Below, piece by piece: positions 8,951 to 17,467 of a stretch of 64,000 bases of DNA. The position numbers and the translations under genes were made by a program. The notes beneath the pieces are model-generated. The model did no database searches, was not told where the DNA came from, and saw nothing but the letters and a program-made list of their open reading frames with translations. Location of the stretch: positions 1 through 64,000 of the forward strand of contig JBBDRD010000047.1 in the NCBI GenBank assembly GCA_040905665.1, given 5' to 3'. Each line of letters starts with the position of its first letter. Within the stretch, counting starts at the first letter, position 1. The stretch is from DASVCN01 sp040905665 (GTDB lineage: Bacteria > Deinococcota > Deinococci > Deinococcales > Trueperaceae).

Positions 8951-9838
8951 TCAGTCGGCGTTTTCGGAACCCAGATCGAGCAGAGTCACCAACGCGGCGC
9001 CCGCGACCGCAAGGAGAAGCGCCCAGGCGGCCCCGTCCTGGTGCGACCAGATACTGCTTGGCGGCAGATTGACGAGCAAACCCTCACTCTCGGTCTGCCA
9101 GGGCCACACCTTGCGCAGCGAACCCAGCATCACCCCGCAGAGCAGGGCGAGCGTGGCGTCCCGGTACTTGCGAAACAGCCAACCGAGCACCTGCGTGAAC
9201 GACAGCAGGCCTACCACTACCCCGGCGCCTACCGTTGTCAGCGCTGCGAAGTCGCCATTCGTGATTGCTCCCAGTACATAGTCGTACTTGCCAAGCAAGA
9301 CCAGCACGAACGCTCCGGAGATGCCCGGAAGCAACAGGGCGCTCACGGCCACGGCTCCGCAGATAAAGAGGAACCACCCGGCGTCGGGAGTATTGGCCGG
9401 CGTGAGCCCTACCAGCAGGTAGGCCCCCGCCGCGCCCAGGGCGAAGAGCGCCCAGCGCGATGCGGTTACTCGTCGTATTCGGCGGCCAACCAGCAGTACC
9501 GACGCGAGTACCAGTCCAAAAAAGAAGGCGTAGATGAAGACCGGTCGAGCCTCGAGCAATGAGCTGAGAAGCCGGGACAGTAACAACACCGAGGTAGCGA
9601 TGCCGGCTGCCAGCGCCAGCAGGAAGGCGCCGTCGACCAACTCGAAGGCCCGGGCCGGGCGCCCGCCCAACAAGGCCTCCAGGAACGGGCGTCGGGCGAG
9701 CGAGCGAAGTGAGTGAATCAGTCGGCTATAGATACCAAGGATGAGAGCCATCGTGCCGCCCGATACTCCTGGGACGATGTCCGCCGCCCCCATCGCAATT
9801 CCTCGCAGATAGATCGGAAGGAGCGAGTAGAGGGACAT
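8951..9838 (-). CDS. DUF368 membrane protein, undecaprenyl-phosphate translocase (PopT) family
   Basis: This polytopic membrane protein has 295 residues and about 8-9 hydrophobic segments. The family signature is visible at the N-terminus (GAADIVPGVSGGTMALILGIY) and repeated in the second half (LLPGISGAFVLVLLGKYDYV), which fits the internal duplication of DUF368. Members of this family (PopT) recycle undecaprenyl phosphate across the cytoplasmic membrane for cell-wall synthesis. Assignment here is by family resemblance. The ATG follows TAGTTT by 6 nt. HtrA lies downstream on the same strand. Confidence 0.88.
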   Translation of the reverse strand: MSLYSLLPIYLRGIAMGAADIVPGVSGGTMALILGIYSRLIHSLRSLARRPFLEALLGGRPARAFELVDGAFLLALAAGIATSVLLLSRLLSSLLEARPVFIYAFFFGLVLASVLLVGRRIRRVTASRWALFALGAAGAYLLVGLTPANTPDAGWFLFICGAVAVSALLLPGISGAFVLVLLGKYDYVLGAITNGDFAALTTVGAGVVVGLLSFTQVLGWLFRKYRDATLALLCGVMLGSLRKVWPWQTESEGLLVNLPPSSIWSHQDGAAWALLLAVAGAALVTLLDLGSENAD

Positions 9839-9844
9839 CGGTCC

Positions 9845-9850
9845 AAACTA
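9845..9850 (-). promoter_or_regulatory. Possible leaderless -10 hexamer (TAGTTT) of the DUF368 gene
   Basis: TAGTTT on the minus strand is 6 nt from the ATG at 9838. It is weaker than the other examples but has the same spacing. Confidence 0.4.
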
Positions 9851-10061
9851 GCATGAGATTGAAGCCGTTCCGCGAGCACCCTCCTTTCAAGCGCCATCTC
9901 CAGGCGCCATCGCTAAGATGGGGCGCATTGACGGCCCCTTCGCCACCGGATGACCGCTCTGCGTTACTGTGGGGGCGAGATCGGACGATTGCCGGAGCCG
10001 ATGAGTGAGACCATAGCTGAGGCCCTGCCGAGGCCGTGCGAGAGACCGGTGACTGAGACCT

Positions 10062-10337
10062 ATGAGTGAAGCAGAAGTAAAGCGGGCGCTCATCGCTGCC
10101 TTGGGTGAGCACGATCTGGCCGAGGAGACCGTTGAAGGTCTCGCTTCTCAGCTCCTCTGGCGGTTAGGGAGGGTGTCCGACGAAAGCCCCGTTACGGTAC
10201 GCGTCGGTTTCGCCAGTGGCGCGGTGCTTTTCGCCGAGCTGCCCCGGCTGCGCAACGCCTCCGATGCGGAGGTTGAAGCAGCTCTAGCAGATGGGACTCT
10301 CCGGGTGGAGTGGGTAGGCCACCTGAGCGCTCGCTGA
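10062..10337 (+). CDS. Small conserved-looking hypothetical protein (91 aa)
   Basis: I do not recognise this protein. It is an acidic, soluble 91-residue product with an N-terminal helix (EAEVKRALIAAL), a central helical stretch (VEGLASQLLWRLGRV) and a C-terminal strand-turn-helix. It has no signal peptide, membrane segment or Cys. The frame shows the codon bias of neighbouring genes and nothing better occupies this strand. The start is uncertain because no clear Shine-Dalgarno or TANNNT hexamer precedes it. It stands alone, convergent with mnmE, 70 bp away. Confidence 0.5.
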   Translation: MSEAEVKRALIAALGEHDLAEETVEGLASQLLWRLGRVSDESPVTVRVGFASGAVLFAELPRLRNASDAEVEAALADGTLRVEWVGHLSAR

Positions 10338-10407
10338 TCATGCCCCGTGCTGCATGGGCTGCCGCTCATTCCAGCTATCGAATCCTCCACGACTGACCGC
10401 GCGACGG

Positions 10408-11751
10408 CTACTTACCAACACAGAAGTTCGCGAAAATGTGCTCCAGGGCCTCCTCGGCGATGCCCTCGCGACCGGTGATACCGGCGAGAGCCCGCAGGGC
10501 TTCCTCCAAATCGAGGGAGGCAAGATCGTCGGGTGCGTCCAATGCCCTCTCGATGTGCTCGCGGGCGAGGCGCAGCGCTTGGGCGTGCCGGTCACTCGTT
10601 ATCCACAACTCCGCGCTTCCCGCGTCGCCCAAAAGGCTCTCCCGAATGGCTCCCTTGAGCTCGTCGAGCCCCTCGCCTGTTATCGCCGAGACGCGTATGA
10701 GCGTCATTCCGGCGGGGTCCGGCCACGCTTCCGGCAGATCGGACTTCGAGGCCACCAGCAGCGTCCGGCGGGGGTCGAGCGAGCGAGCCAAGGTTAGTTC
10801 CTCGGCGCCCAATGGCGAGTTCGAGTCGAGGAGGCAGAGCGCCAGGTCCGCCCCGGCGGCTAGCTCCCTTGCTCGCGCAACACCCGACGCCTCGACCTGG
10901 TCACCCGTCTCGCGGATCCCCGCCGTATCGATGGCAGTCACCGGAATTCCGGCCAGCGAGAGGGGAGCTTCGAGGTAATCCCTGGTAGTGCCTGGCGTGT
11001 CGCTTACGAGTGATCGTTCGTAGCCGAGAAGAGCATTGAGCAGACTCGATTTGCCGGAGTTGGGCCGACCCACCAACGCCAGCTTTGCTCCACGCGAGGC
11101 GACGTCTCCGGCCCGAGCCGTGGCGAGGAGACCCTCTATCTGGGCGAGCGCCTCTTCGAGCGGCTCACGCCTGTCGCTCTCGGGTACGCCCTCATCGGGG
11201 TAATCGAATACCGCCTGGAGATTGCCGAAGACCCTGGTCAGGTGACTCTGAATCAGATCGAGTCGCTCGCTGAGCGCCTTGGAAAGGCCAAGGGCGGCTT
11301 GGCGACGGGCCGTCTCCGATTGAGCGTGTACGAGGCCCAACACACTCTCCGCTTGAACCAGGTCGATGCGGCCCGAGAGGTATGCCCGCAAGGTGAACTC
11401 CCCCGGCCCGGCCAGGCGCGCTCCGCTTTTGAGGCACGCATCGAGTACCTCGCGCAGTACCGCCGGGCCGCCGTGGGTCTGCAGCTCGATTACGTCCTGG
11501 CCGGTGTAGGAGTGTGGGGCCCTGAAGTTGAGCAGGAGAGCTTCGTCGAGTAGCCGCTTGGCGTCGAAGATCCGGCCAAAGGTAACGCGGCCGGCGGGCA
11601 AATCCGAGGGACGGCCGCCGCCTGATGGACTAAAGATGGCGTCCGCAAGCTCCCACGTCGCCGGACCCGAGACTCGTACGATCCCCACCGCTCCCATTCC
11701 CGGAGCGGTGGCGATAGCGGCGATAGTGTCGTTCGTGGGCGGCAGAGGCAT
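10408..11751 (-). CDS. mnmE: tRNA modification GTPase MnmE
   Basis: With MnmG, this enzyme makes the 5-carboxymethylaminomethyl modification at tRNA wobble U34. The 447 residues contain the N-terminal folate-binding domain (TIAAIATAPGMGAVGIVRVSG), a helical domain split by the G domain, and G-protein motifs: G1 GRPNSGKSS, G3 DTAGIR, G4 ASKSD. The protein ends in FANFCVGK, the conserved C-terminal Cys motif (usually FCIGK) needed for modification. hemL ends 2 bp upstream, so the two genes form an operon. mnmG is not in this window. Confidence 0.96.
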   Translation of the reverse strand: MPLPPTNDTIAAIATAPGMGAVGIVRVSGPATWELADAIFSPSGGGRPSDLPAGRVTFGRIFDAKRLLDEALLLNFRAPHSYTGQDVIELQTHGGPAVLREVLDACLKSGARLAGPGEFTLRAYLSGRIDLVQAESVLGLVHAQSETARRQAALGLSKALSERLDLIQSHLTRVFGNLQAVFDYPDEGVPESDRREPLEEALAQIEGLLATARAGDVASRGAKLALVGRPNSGKSSLLNALLGYERSLVSDTPGTTRDYLEAPLSLAGIPVTAIDTAGIRETGDQVEASGVARARELAAGADLALCLLDSNSPLGAEELTLARSLDPRRTLLVASKSDLPEAWPDPAGMTLIRVSAITGEGLDELKGAIRESLLGDAGSAELWITSDRHAQALRLAREHIERALDAPDDLASLDLEEALRALAGITGREGIAEEALEHIFANFCVGK

Positions 11752-11753
11752 CT

Positions 11754-13046
11754 TCAGTTTGCGCTTGCCCGGATCGCCGCTTCGGCCGCTTCGCCTATCG
11801 CGGCGATGTCGTTGGCGCTGTGGGCGTAACTAAGGAAGGCGGACTCGAACTGGCTGGCGGGCCAGTAGACGCCCCGTTCGAGGAGCCCGTGGAAGTAGCG
11901 CCTGAAGGCGCCAAGCTCACAGGCAGCCGCGCTCTCGTAGTTCTCGACCGGAGCGCCCGTGAAGAACAGGGTGAGCATCGAGCCTACTCGGTTGACCCGG
12001 GCCGCTACCGAGGCTTCGCCGGCCGACTCCAGTAACTGCCGCTCGAGCCTTTCGCCGTGAGTCTCCAATACCTGATATAGGTCGGGTGTCGCTGTGATCG
12101 TCTCGAGCGTCGCTATTCCGGCGGCCATAGCCAACGGATTGCCCGAAAGGGTGCCTGCCTGGTAGACCGGCCCGGTGGGGGAGATCTGCTCCATCAGGCG
12201 GGCGGAGCCACCGTAGGCGCCAACCGGCAGGCCGCCGCCGATGATCTTGCCCCAGCAGACCAAGTCGGGCTCGAGGGCAAAGCGCTCGACGGCGCCGCCC
12301 GGCGCCAGCCGGAAACCGGTCATGACCTCGTCCACCACCAGCAGTGCGCCCTGCTCACGAGTGAGTTCGCGTAGTCCATAAATGAAATCCGGCGTGGGGG
12401 CGACGACGCCCATGTTGCCGGCAACCGGCTCAAGGATCACGGCGGCGATTTGACCCGGATTGGCATGGAACAGCTCGCGCACCGATTCCAGGTCGTTGTA
12501 GTCGGCGACGAGAGTCGTTCGAGCCATGGACTCCGGTACTCCGGCGGAAGACGGCACACCGGTAGTGAGAGCGCCCGAGCCGGCGGCAACCAAGAGGGAA
12601 TCGGCGTGGCCGTGGTAGTTGCCGGCGAACTTCACGATGAAGTCTCGGCCCGTTGCCCCTCGCGCAAGGCGCAAGGCGCTCATGGTCGCCTCGGTCCCCG
12701 AGTTCACGAAGCGGACGTTTTCGCACGACGGATAGAGGGAGAGGACCAACTCGGCCAGCTGCACCTCGCCGCGTGTCGGAGCACCGAAGGAGACTCCGTC
12801 CTTGAGGGCCGCCTCGAGCGCCTCCACGACCGCGGGGTGGCCGTGCCCAAGGATCATCGGTCCCCATGAGCCGACAAGGTCGATGTACTCGTTGCCGTCG
12901 GCGTCCCACAACCGGCTCCCCTTGGCACGGTCGATGAAACGGGGCGTGCCGCCAACCGCGCCGAACGCGCGGACGGGGGAGTTGACCCCTCCGGGAGTAA
13001 CAGCGCAGGCGCGGTCGAATAGTTCTTGTGAGAGGCGCGTTTCCAT
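11754..13046 (-). CDS. hemL: Glutamate-1-semialdehyde 2,1-aminomutase
   Basis: This PLP enzyme converts glutamate-1-semialdehyde to 5-aminolevulinate in the C5 haem pathway. The 430 residues match the family length. The N-terminal PGGVNSPVRAF motif, FVNSGTEATMSALRLAR, the PLP-contacting VVDEVMTGFR (about residues 237-246) and the Schiff-base Lys in CWGKIIGGGLPVGAYGG (about K267) are all present. It is the first gene of a two-gene unit with mnmE, 2 bp away. No strong promoter hexamer stands directly before the ATG. Confidence 0.96.
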   Translation of the reverse strand: METRLSQELFDRACAVTPGGVNSPVRAFGAVGGTPRFIDRAKGSRLWDADGNEYIDLVGSWGPMILGHGHPAVVEALEAALKDGVSFGAPTRGEVQLAELVLSLYPSCENVRFVNSGTEATMSALRLARGATGRDFIVKFAGNYHGHADSLLVAAGSGALTTGVPSSAGVPESMARTTLVADYNDLESVRELFHANPGQIAAVILEPVAGNMGVVAPTPDFIYGLRELTREQGALLVVDEVMTGFRLAPGGAVERFALEPDLVCWGKIIGGGLPVGAYGGSARLMEQISPTGPVYQAGTLSGNPLAMAAGIATLETITATPDLYQVLETHGERLERQLLESAGEASVAARVNRVGSMLTLFFTGAPVENYESAAACELGAFRRYFHGLLERGVYWPASQFESAFLSYAHSANDIAAIGEAAEAAIRASAN

Positions 13047-13162
13047 GCGCTCATGCTCGCACGCTCGGGTGGTGCGGGAAGCGTCTTGGCCTACCGCCGC
13101 GCCGCTCGCTCCAGGCGAGCCGCTTTACTCCCCGGGTCCGCCGGTGATCGAGGGGCGCTTGC

Positions 13163-13168
13163 TACAAT
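13163..13168 (+). promoter_or_regulatory. Candidate -10 (TACAAT) upstream of truA
   Basis: TACAAT is the only good -10-like hexamer between the divergent hemL and truA genes. It is 30 nt before a GGAGG-preceded ATG at 13198 that opens a 41-codon frame leading into truA. No convincing -35 is visible. Confidence 0.4.
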
Positions 13169-13197
13169 GGGACAGCTAGGGCGGCGGCCGGAGGCAC

Positions 13198-13323
13198 ATG
13201 GGCGCCATATCTTTCTTGCATAGCGTGGCCTCGCCTGCGCTCGACGATTTCGCGTTGGCGGTCACCAGCTTTGGGCACGAGTGTCCCCTCGTTTTGCGCC
13301 TGAGCGCGACGAGGAAGGTTTAG
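13198..13323 (+). pseudogene. 41-codon frame resembling the N-terminus of a PAP2-family phosphatase (remnant or leader)
   Basis: An ATG with a good Shine-Dalgarno (CGGAGG) opens a 41-codon frame that ends in TAG directly before the truA GTG. The product begins MGAISFLHSVASPALDDFAL followed by AVTSFGHE. This resembles how many PAP2-type phosphatases and related membrane proteins start (FLQSL-SPALD-FFLAVT-LG). After about residue 30 the resemblance stops. It may be a truncated PAP2 gene whose start signals now drive truA, or a coupled leader peptide. The resemblance is from memory and short, so confidence is low. Confidence 0.35.
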
Positions 13324-14133
13324 GTGCGGCGAATCCGGCTCACGCTCGAGTATGACGGTACCGATTTCTACGGTTGGCAGCAGCAGAAGCGTACCGGTGA
13401 GCGAACCGTCCAGGCGGTGGTGGAGAATGCCGTTGCCAAGCTTCCTGGTGAGCACGGCAGGCTGACTGCCGCCGGGCGGACCGATGCGGGCGTACACGCT
13501 CTCGCCATGGTCGCTCACATCGACACGTCGAGTGACATTGCCGACGAGAAACTCCGGCGGGCCATCAACGCACACCTGCCTGCCGATGTCGTCGTTCTCA
13601 GTCTCATTACCGTTGCGCCCGACTTTCAGGCTCAGTTCGACTGCTACTACCGGCGTTACCTCTATCGCCTCCGAGTAGTAAGGGACGAGCCGCACGGAAT
13701 GGCGCTCGACCGGAACCGCGCGCTCTTGATTCACCGCCATCTCGACGTACTGGCGATGCAAACCGCCTGCCGGAGCTTCGAGGGCCTGCACGATTTCGCC
13801 TCGTTTGCTACCCAGGAGACCCGAAACACGGAACGCAGGCTGTTTATTTGTGAACTGCGCGAGGAGGTGAGCGAGCTACACCTGCATGTTGCCGCCGAAG
13901 GCTTCCTGCGGAACATGGTGAGGAGTATCGTGGGCACCCTTCTCTGGGTGGGCAGCGGGAAACTGAGGCCCCAGGACGTACCCTCGATAATCGAAGCACG
14001 TGACCGAGCCAGGGCCGGCCAGAATGTTCCCGCACACGGGCTCTATTTCGTGGAGGCCGGATATGCCGAGTGGGACCGGGAGGCTTCCGAGGCGTTGCTG
14101 GGGCGTCGACACATTGGCCGCGCCTCTGCATGA
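13324..14133 (+). CDS. truA: tRNA pseudouridine synthase A
   Basis: This enzyme converts uridines 38-40 of the tRNA anticodon arm to pseudouridine. The 269 residues start RRIRLTLEYDGTDFYGWQ, typical for TruA, and the catalytic Asp is in GRTDAGVHA (about D54). YRRYLYRL and the C-terminal FLRNMVRSIVGTLLWVG block are also conserved. The start is GTG at 13324, with GAGGAAGG upstream, immediately after the TAG of a 41-codon frame. The next gene on this strand starts 30 bp downstream with its own promoter. Confidence 0.96.
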   Translation: MRRIRLTLEYDGTDFYGWQQQKRTGERTVQAVVENAVAKLPGEHGRLTAAGRTDAGVHALAMVAHIDTSSDIADEKLRRAINAHLPADVVVLSLITVAPDFQAQFDCYYRRYLYRLRVVRDEPHGMALDRNRALLIHRHLDVLAMQTACRSFEGLHDFASFATQETRNTERRLFICELREEVSELHLHVAAEGFLRNMVRSIVGTLLWVGSGKLRPQDVPSIIEARDRARAGQNVPAHGLYFVEAGYAEWDREASEALLGRRHIGRASA

Positions 14134-14149
14134 CCGCAAACCCGCTCCG

Positions 14150-14155
14150 TATAAT
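14150..14155 (+). promoter_or_regulatory. Leaderless consensus -10 (TATAAT) of the DUF1999/GNAT-like gene
   Basis: A perfect TATAAT is followed by 7 nt and ATG at 14163, with no Shine-Dalgarno. It decides the start against in-frame ATGs further upstream, one of which (14154) lies in the hexamer. Confidence 0.65.
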
Positions 14156-14162
14156 GGCCTGG

Positions 14163-14600
14163 ATGCCGCTCCTGGTAAGGCCCCTCACGACCGAAGACCT
14201 CGACAAGCTCAAGCCGATTGATTCGGATTACGCGCGCGATGCGGGGTGCGAGGAGACGGTCAGCGCGGCTTCGCTCTCGTTCTATGGCCGATCCGGCCAC
14301 GCCTTCGTACTCGAAGAGGGGGGCCGGGTTAGCGGATTCTTGCTTGCACAAGCGGTGTGGAATGGTCAGAGGCCAATCGTCACGGTCCGGCGGGCGGTTG
14401 CGTTTCATGACGCGGGTCGCCACTCTCTGCTGGAGGCCGTCACCAAGAGCGCCTACGACGCGGGCGCCTACGACATTCTGGTGGAGCACCCCGAGGGGGA
14501 CACCGCCGCCGAACGCGCGCTGTTCGCCTGTGGTTACGCTCCTCTGCCCACCAGGCTCTATTCGAGGGTCCTCGGTTCTCGAGCGCGGGCCGACTCATAG
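14163..14600 (+). CDS. DUF1999-type GNAT-like protein
   Basis: This 145-residue protein has a GNAT-like layout: an N-terminal MPLLVRPLTTEDLDKLKPID strand-helix, a central RVSGFLLAQAVW strand, and a C-terminal half with repeated Ala-rich helices. I recall this pattern from the DUF1999 family of Thermus and Deinococcus, whose structure is acetyltransferase-like but whose function is unknown. The typical acetyl-CoA R/Q-x-x-G-x-G/A loop is not evident, so catalysis should not be assumed. The start follows TATAAT by 7 nt. An HMA-like gene follows after 31 bp. Confidence 0.7.
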   Translation: MPLLVRPLTTEDLDKLKPIDSDYARDAGCEETVSAASLSFYGRSGHAFVLEEGGRVSGFLLAQAVWNGQRPIVTVRRAVAFHDAGRHSLLEAVTKSAYDAGAYDILVEHPEGDTAAERALFACGYAPLPTRLYSRVLGSRARADS

Positions 14601-14631
14601 GAGAACCCCATTTCGAGGGTGCAGGAGGAAG

Positions 14632-14844
14632 ATGATGGCGCGGATACTGCTGGGAGTACGTGGCATGGACACGCGGGTAGCGGCAGAGAGGGTGGAGCGC
14701 ACCCTGATCGCCGTGAACGGCGTCCGGTCGGTGGACGCGAACGTCGACGGCCAGGCCACGGTGGAGTATGACGACGCCGATGTGACGGTAATGGACCTCA
14801 TCCGCTCACTTCGCCAGATCGGTTTCCTCGCCGGTATGGAGTAG
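14632..14844 (+). CDS. HMA-like small protein lacking the metal-binding cysteines
   Basis: This 70-residue single-domain protein has the heavy-metal-associated (ferredoxin-like) pattern: strand ILLGV, the RGMDTRVAAERVERTL helix, VNGVRSVDANVDGQATVEYD, then a final helix and IGFLAG. In metallochaperones the loop reads GMTCxxC. Here it is GMDTRVA with no Cys anywhere, so copper binding of the usual type is ruled out. A strong Shine-Dalgarno (AGGAGGAA) precedes the ATG at 14632 or 14635. DUF503 starts 1 bp downstream, so the two are co-translated. Confidence 0.85.
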   Translation: MMARILLGVRGMDTRVAAERVERTLIAVNGVRSVDANVDGQATVEYDDADVTVMDLIRSLRQIGFLAGME

Positions 14845-14845
14845 C

Positions 14846-15160
14846 GTGCACCGAATCGGGCCGGCTTACGTGGGTGTTCTGCTTATCGAGCTCTCGATGC
14901 CGTGGGCAAAGAGTCTCAAAGAGAAGCGCTCGTTGATAATGCCTGTCACCGAAAAGCTCAAGGTTCGATTTCCTGTATCCGTGGCACGGTTGGCCGGTCT
15001 CGACGCTCATGACTGGGAGCTGATCGGCGTTAGCGCGATCAGCCACGACGCCGTTTGGCTCGAGGGGATGCTACGGAAGGCGCTCGACTTCGTAGGCGCC
15101 CGAGAGGCGACAGTTCTCCGCTCACAACTCGATATCGAGGCTTGGGAACTCGAACAGTAG
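14846..15160 (+). CDS. DUF503 (YlxP-like) protein
   Basis: This 104-residue protein matches the DUF503/YlxP family. It starts with AYVGVLLIELSMPWAKSLKEKRSLI, the family signature, and continues with LKVRFPVSVARLAGLDAHDWELIGVSAIS. YlxP genes usually sit in the nusA-infB-rbfA region and are linked to ribosome maturation, but the biochemical role is not established. Here it follows the HMA-like gene by one base and starts with GTG. The C-terminus is acidic and ends in EAWELEQ. Confidence 0.88.
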   Translation: MHRIGPAYVGVLLIELSMPWAKSLKEKRSLIMPVTEKLKVRFPVSVARLAGLDAHDWELIGVSAISHDAVWLEGMLRKALDFVGAREATVLRSQLDIEAWELEQ

Positions 15161-15320
15161 CTAGCTCGTTTGGTATAGCGTGTGCTCGCCGCTATGGACG
15201 TAACGGGGCCGGGTTCAGCCGAGTTTCGATCGGACGGTATGATGCAAAAGGCGGGCGACGGTAAGGGGAGGCGGCTGCAGTGCGAAGCAGGCAAGGTGAC
15301 GCCTTCGAGGAGGAGCATAG

Positions 15321-15701
15321 GTGGGCCAACGATCGAAGACAAGCGGCGTAGCCGCAGTAGTGCGAGACCGGGTAGTGGTGACGGACGCTGCGCTGGCGAC
15401 AATCATCGGTCTCGCCGCGCACGAGGTGCCAGGTGTAGTGGGCATGGCCCCCGCCTCAATTCGAGAAGGGCTCAACCGAATGCTGGGAACCTCCCGCGCC
15501 GACGAGGGCGTGGATGTCGAGCGTCACGAAGGGGAGGAGAACCGAGCGTCGATAGCGCTTCACGTGGTGGTCGCCTATGGCGTCAACATCCCGGTGGTAG
15601 CCGAGTCGGTACGTGAACGAGTCCGTTACGCTGCCCAGGCTTACGCCGGTGTGGAAGTCGACGAGGTAAAGGTCCACATCGCCGGGGTAAGCCGTGGCTG
15701 A
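15321..15701 (+). CDS. Asp23/Gls24 family protein (first of two in the window)
   Basis: Asp23/Gls24 proteins (DUF322) are small soluble proteins linked to the envelope stress state in Firmicutes and common in Deinococcota. The 126 residues show the pattern VRDRVVVTDAALATIIGLAAHEVPGVVGM, a variable loop, then ALHVVVAYGVNIPVVAESVRERVR and VEVDEVKVHIAGV. GTG is the start, with GGAGGAG upstream. It overlaps the yloV-like gene by 8 nt, the same asp23-yloV coupling found in Bacillus. A paralogue lies at 46671-47015. Confidence 0.9.
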   Translation: MGQRSKTSGVAAVVRDRVVVTDAALATIIGLAAHEVPGVVGMAPASIREGLNRMLGTSRADEGVDVERHEGEENRASIALHVVVAYGVNIPVVAESVRERVRYAAQAYAGVEVDEVKVHIAGVSRG

Positions 15702-17298
15702 GACTCTCCCCCAGGAGCGAAAGTCGATTCCTGCGCGCGAACTCTCCCGAGCGTTCATCTACGCTACCGATTGGCTCGGCGTCTTCATCGAAGAGGTCAA
15801 TGCTCTTAATGTCTACCCCGTTCCCGACGGCGACACCGGTACAAACATGCACCTCACCATGCAGTCGGTGCGGCGCCAGATCCTAACCGAGAACCCCACG
15901 ACTATGCCCAAGCTTTGCCACGCGCTCTCCTACGGTTCCTTGCTGGGGGCTCGCGGGAACTCCGGTGTGATCCTGTCTCAGGTGCTCAAGGGCTTCGCCG
16001 AGGAGGCGCGTACTCAGAAAGAACTCGACGCCCCAGGGTTGCGGCAGGCTCTGCATGGGGCGTCGCGAACGGCCTATGCCGCGGTCATGAAGCCTGTGGA
16101 GGGAACGATCCTAACGGTCGTGAAACGCGCCGCCGAGGGTGGTGAGCAGAGTTCCGCCGGCTCCCCGTTAAATCTGCTGCGCGATGCATATCAGGCGGCA
16201 CAGGTCGCGTTACAAGAGACCCCCGAGATGTTGCCCCTCCTCAAGCAGGCCGGCGTCGTCGACGCAGGCGGGCTCGGCTTCGTTTACCTGGTCGAAGGTC
16301 TCATCGCATTCTTCGAGGGGCGCGATTTGCCCTCCCCACCCAAGATCGAGCGGCGCGCGCAGCAGCAGTTCGAAGAGGAGGAGTACGGCTTCTGCACCGA
16401 GTTCCTTCTGTCCCATGTGAGTGTGCCCACCCGTGAGATCCAGAACCTGGTCGAGCCGTTCGGCGATTCCCTGCTCGTCGTTGGGGCAGAGGGGTTCGTC
16501 AAAGGCCATATCCACACCGAGGAGCCCGAGCGCCTGCTGGCAACGGTCGCTCGGTACGGAACGATGGTTCGCTCGAAGGTCGAGGACATGAGCGAGCAAC
16601 ACTCCGAGATCCTTGCCGCGGTGGACATGGATGCGGCGCAGCCGCCGGTGAGCGCCCTGGTGGCTGTTAGCGACGGTTACGGCATCACCAAGGCGTTTCG
16701 CAGTTTGGGCGCGCGCGTAGTGGGTGGCGGCCAGACCAACAACCCCAGCGTCGAGGACATCGCCGACGCCGTGCGGAGCGTTGGCGCGTCGCAGGTGGTG
16801 ATCCTTCCGAACAACAAAAACATCGTCATGGCGGCCCAGCGCGTCGTGGAGCTGGTGAAGGACAAAGAGATCCATGTCTTGTCGACCCGCACGATAGGCG
16901 CTGGGTTAGCGGCCGCAGTTCTCTTCCAGGAGGGACAATCGCTCGAGGAGCTGATCCCCGGCATGCAAGCGGCGGCCGAGCAAGCCCTCACGCTGGAGGT
17001 AACGACCGCCAGCCGCACGGTCACGGTAGAGGAGGTCGAAGTGAGCGAGGGGGAGTACATCGGTCTCGCCAACGACCATCTGGAACTGACTGCCGCCGAC
17101 CCGCAGGCCTGCATGCTCCGGCTCCTGGAGCGCCATGCCGCCGAGTATGAGATCGCGACCCTCTTTCACAGTGCATCGATCGAGGTCGAGACGGCGGAGG
17201 GGCTGGCCGGAGAGGTGGGCGAGAGGTTTCCCGATCTGGAGGTCGAGGTGCGTCCGGGAGCGCCCGACCTGTACCCGTACGTGATGGCGTTGGAGTAG
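15694..17298 (+). CDS. DAK2/DhaL-domain kinase, YloV/FakA-like
   Basis: The N-terminal DhaL-type ATP-binding domain carries NVYPVPDGDTGTNM (about residues 35-48; the Asp residues bind Mg) and LLGARGNSGVILSQVLKG. A central domain (EEYGFCTEFLL, about residue 230) and a C-terminal DegV/EDD-like region follow, for a total of 534 residues. FakA proteins phosphorylate fatty acids held on FakB (DegV) partners for membrane-lipid synthesis. That role is inferred by family, and no separate degV gene lies nearby. The GTG start overlaps asp23 by 8 nt. Confidence 0.9.
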   Translation: MAETLPQERKSIPARELSRAFIYATDWLGVFIEEVNALNVYPVPDGDTGTNMHLTMQSVRRQILTENPTTMPKLCHALSYGSLLGARGNSGVILSQVLKGFAEEARTQKELDAPGLRQALHGASRTAYAAVMKPVEGTILTVVKRAAEGGEQSSAGSPLNLLRDAYQAAQVALQETPEMLPLLKQAGVVDAGGLGFVYLVEGLIAFFEGRDLPSPPKIERRAQQQFEEEEYGFCTEFLLSHVSVPTREIQNLVEPFGDSLLVVGAEGFVKGHIHTEEPERLLATVARYGTMVRSKVEDMSEQHSEILAAVDMDAAQPPVSALVAVSDGYGITKAFRSLGARVVGGGQTNNPSVEDIADAVRSVGASQVVILPNNKNIVMAAQRVVELVKDKEIHVLSTRTIGAGLAAAVLFQEGQSLEELIPGMQAAAEQALTLEVTTASRTVTVEEVEVSEGEYIGLANDHLELTAADPQACMLRLLERHAAEYEIATLFHSASIEVETAEGLAGEVGERFPDLEVEVRPGAPDLYPYVMALE

Positions 17299-17467
17299 TG
17301 CCGGTCCGACCTCACGCCGCTATGTTGGACACAGCGAGCTTCTCGGCTGATTCCGGCCGCGAGGCGACTTTCGGGCCGCAAGCGTGAGCAAACTATTAAC
17401 GTTTTGGTGTGAATCGCGTACTTCTATGCCCACCGGAGCGGCTACTCTCGACTAAAGGAGGCCGTAT

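Noticed and set aside
9726..10112. 128-codon minus-strand frame overlapping the DUF368 start and a small plus-strand gene
   Set aside because: No domain, no start signal, and it conflicts with better supported genes on both sides.
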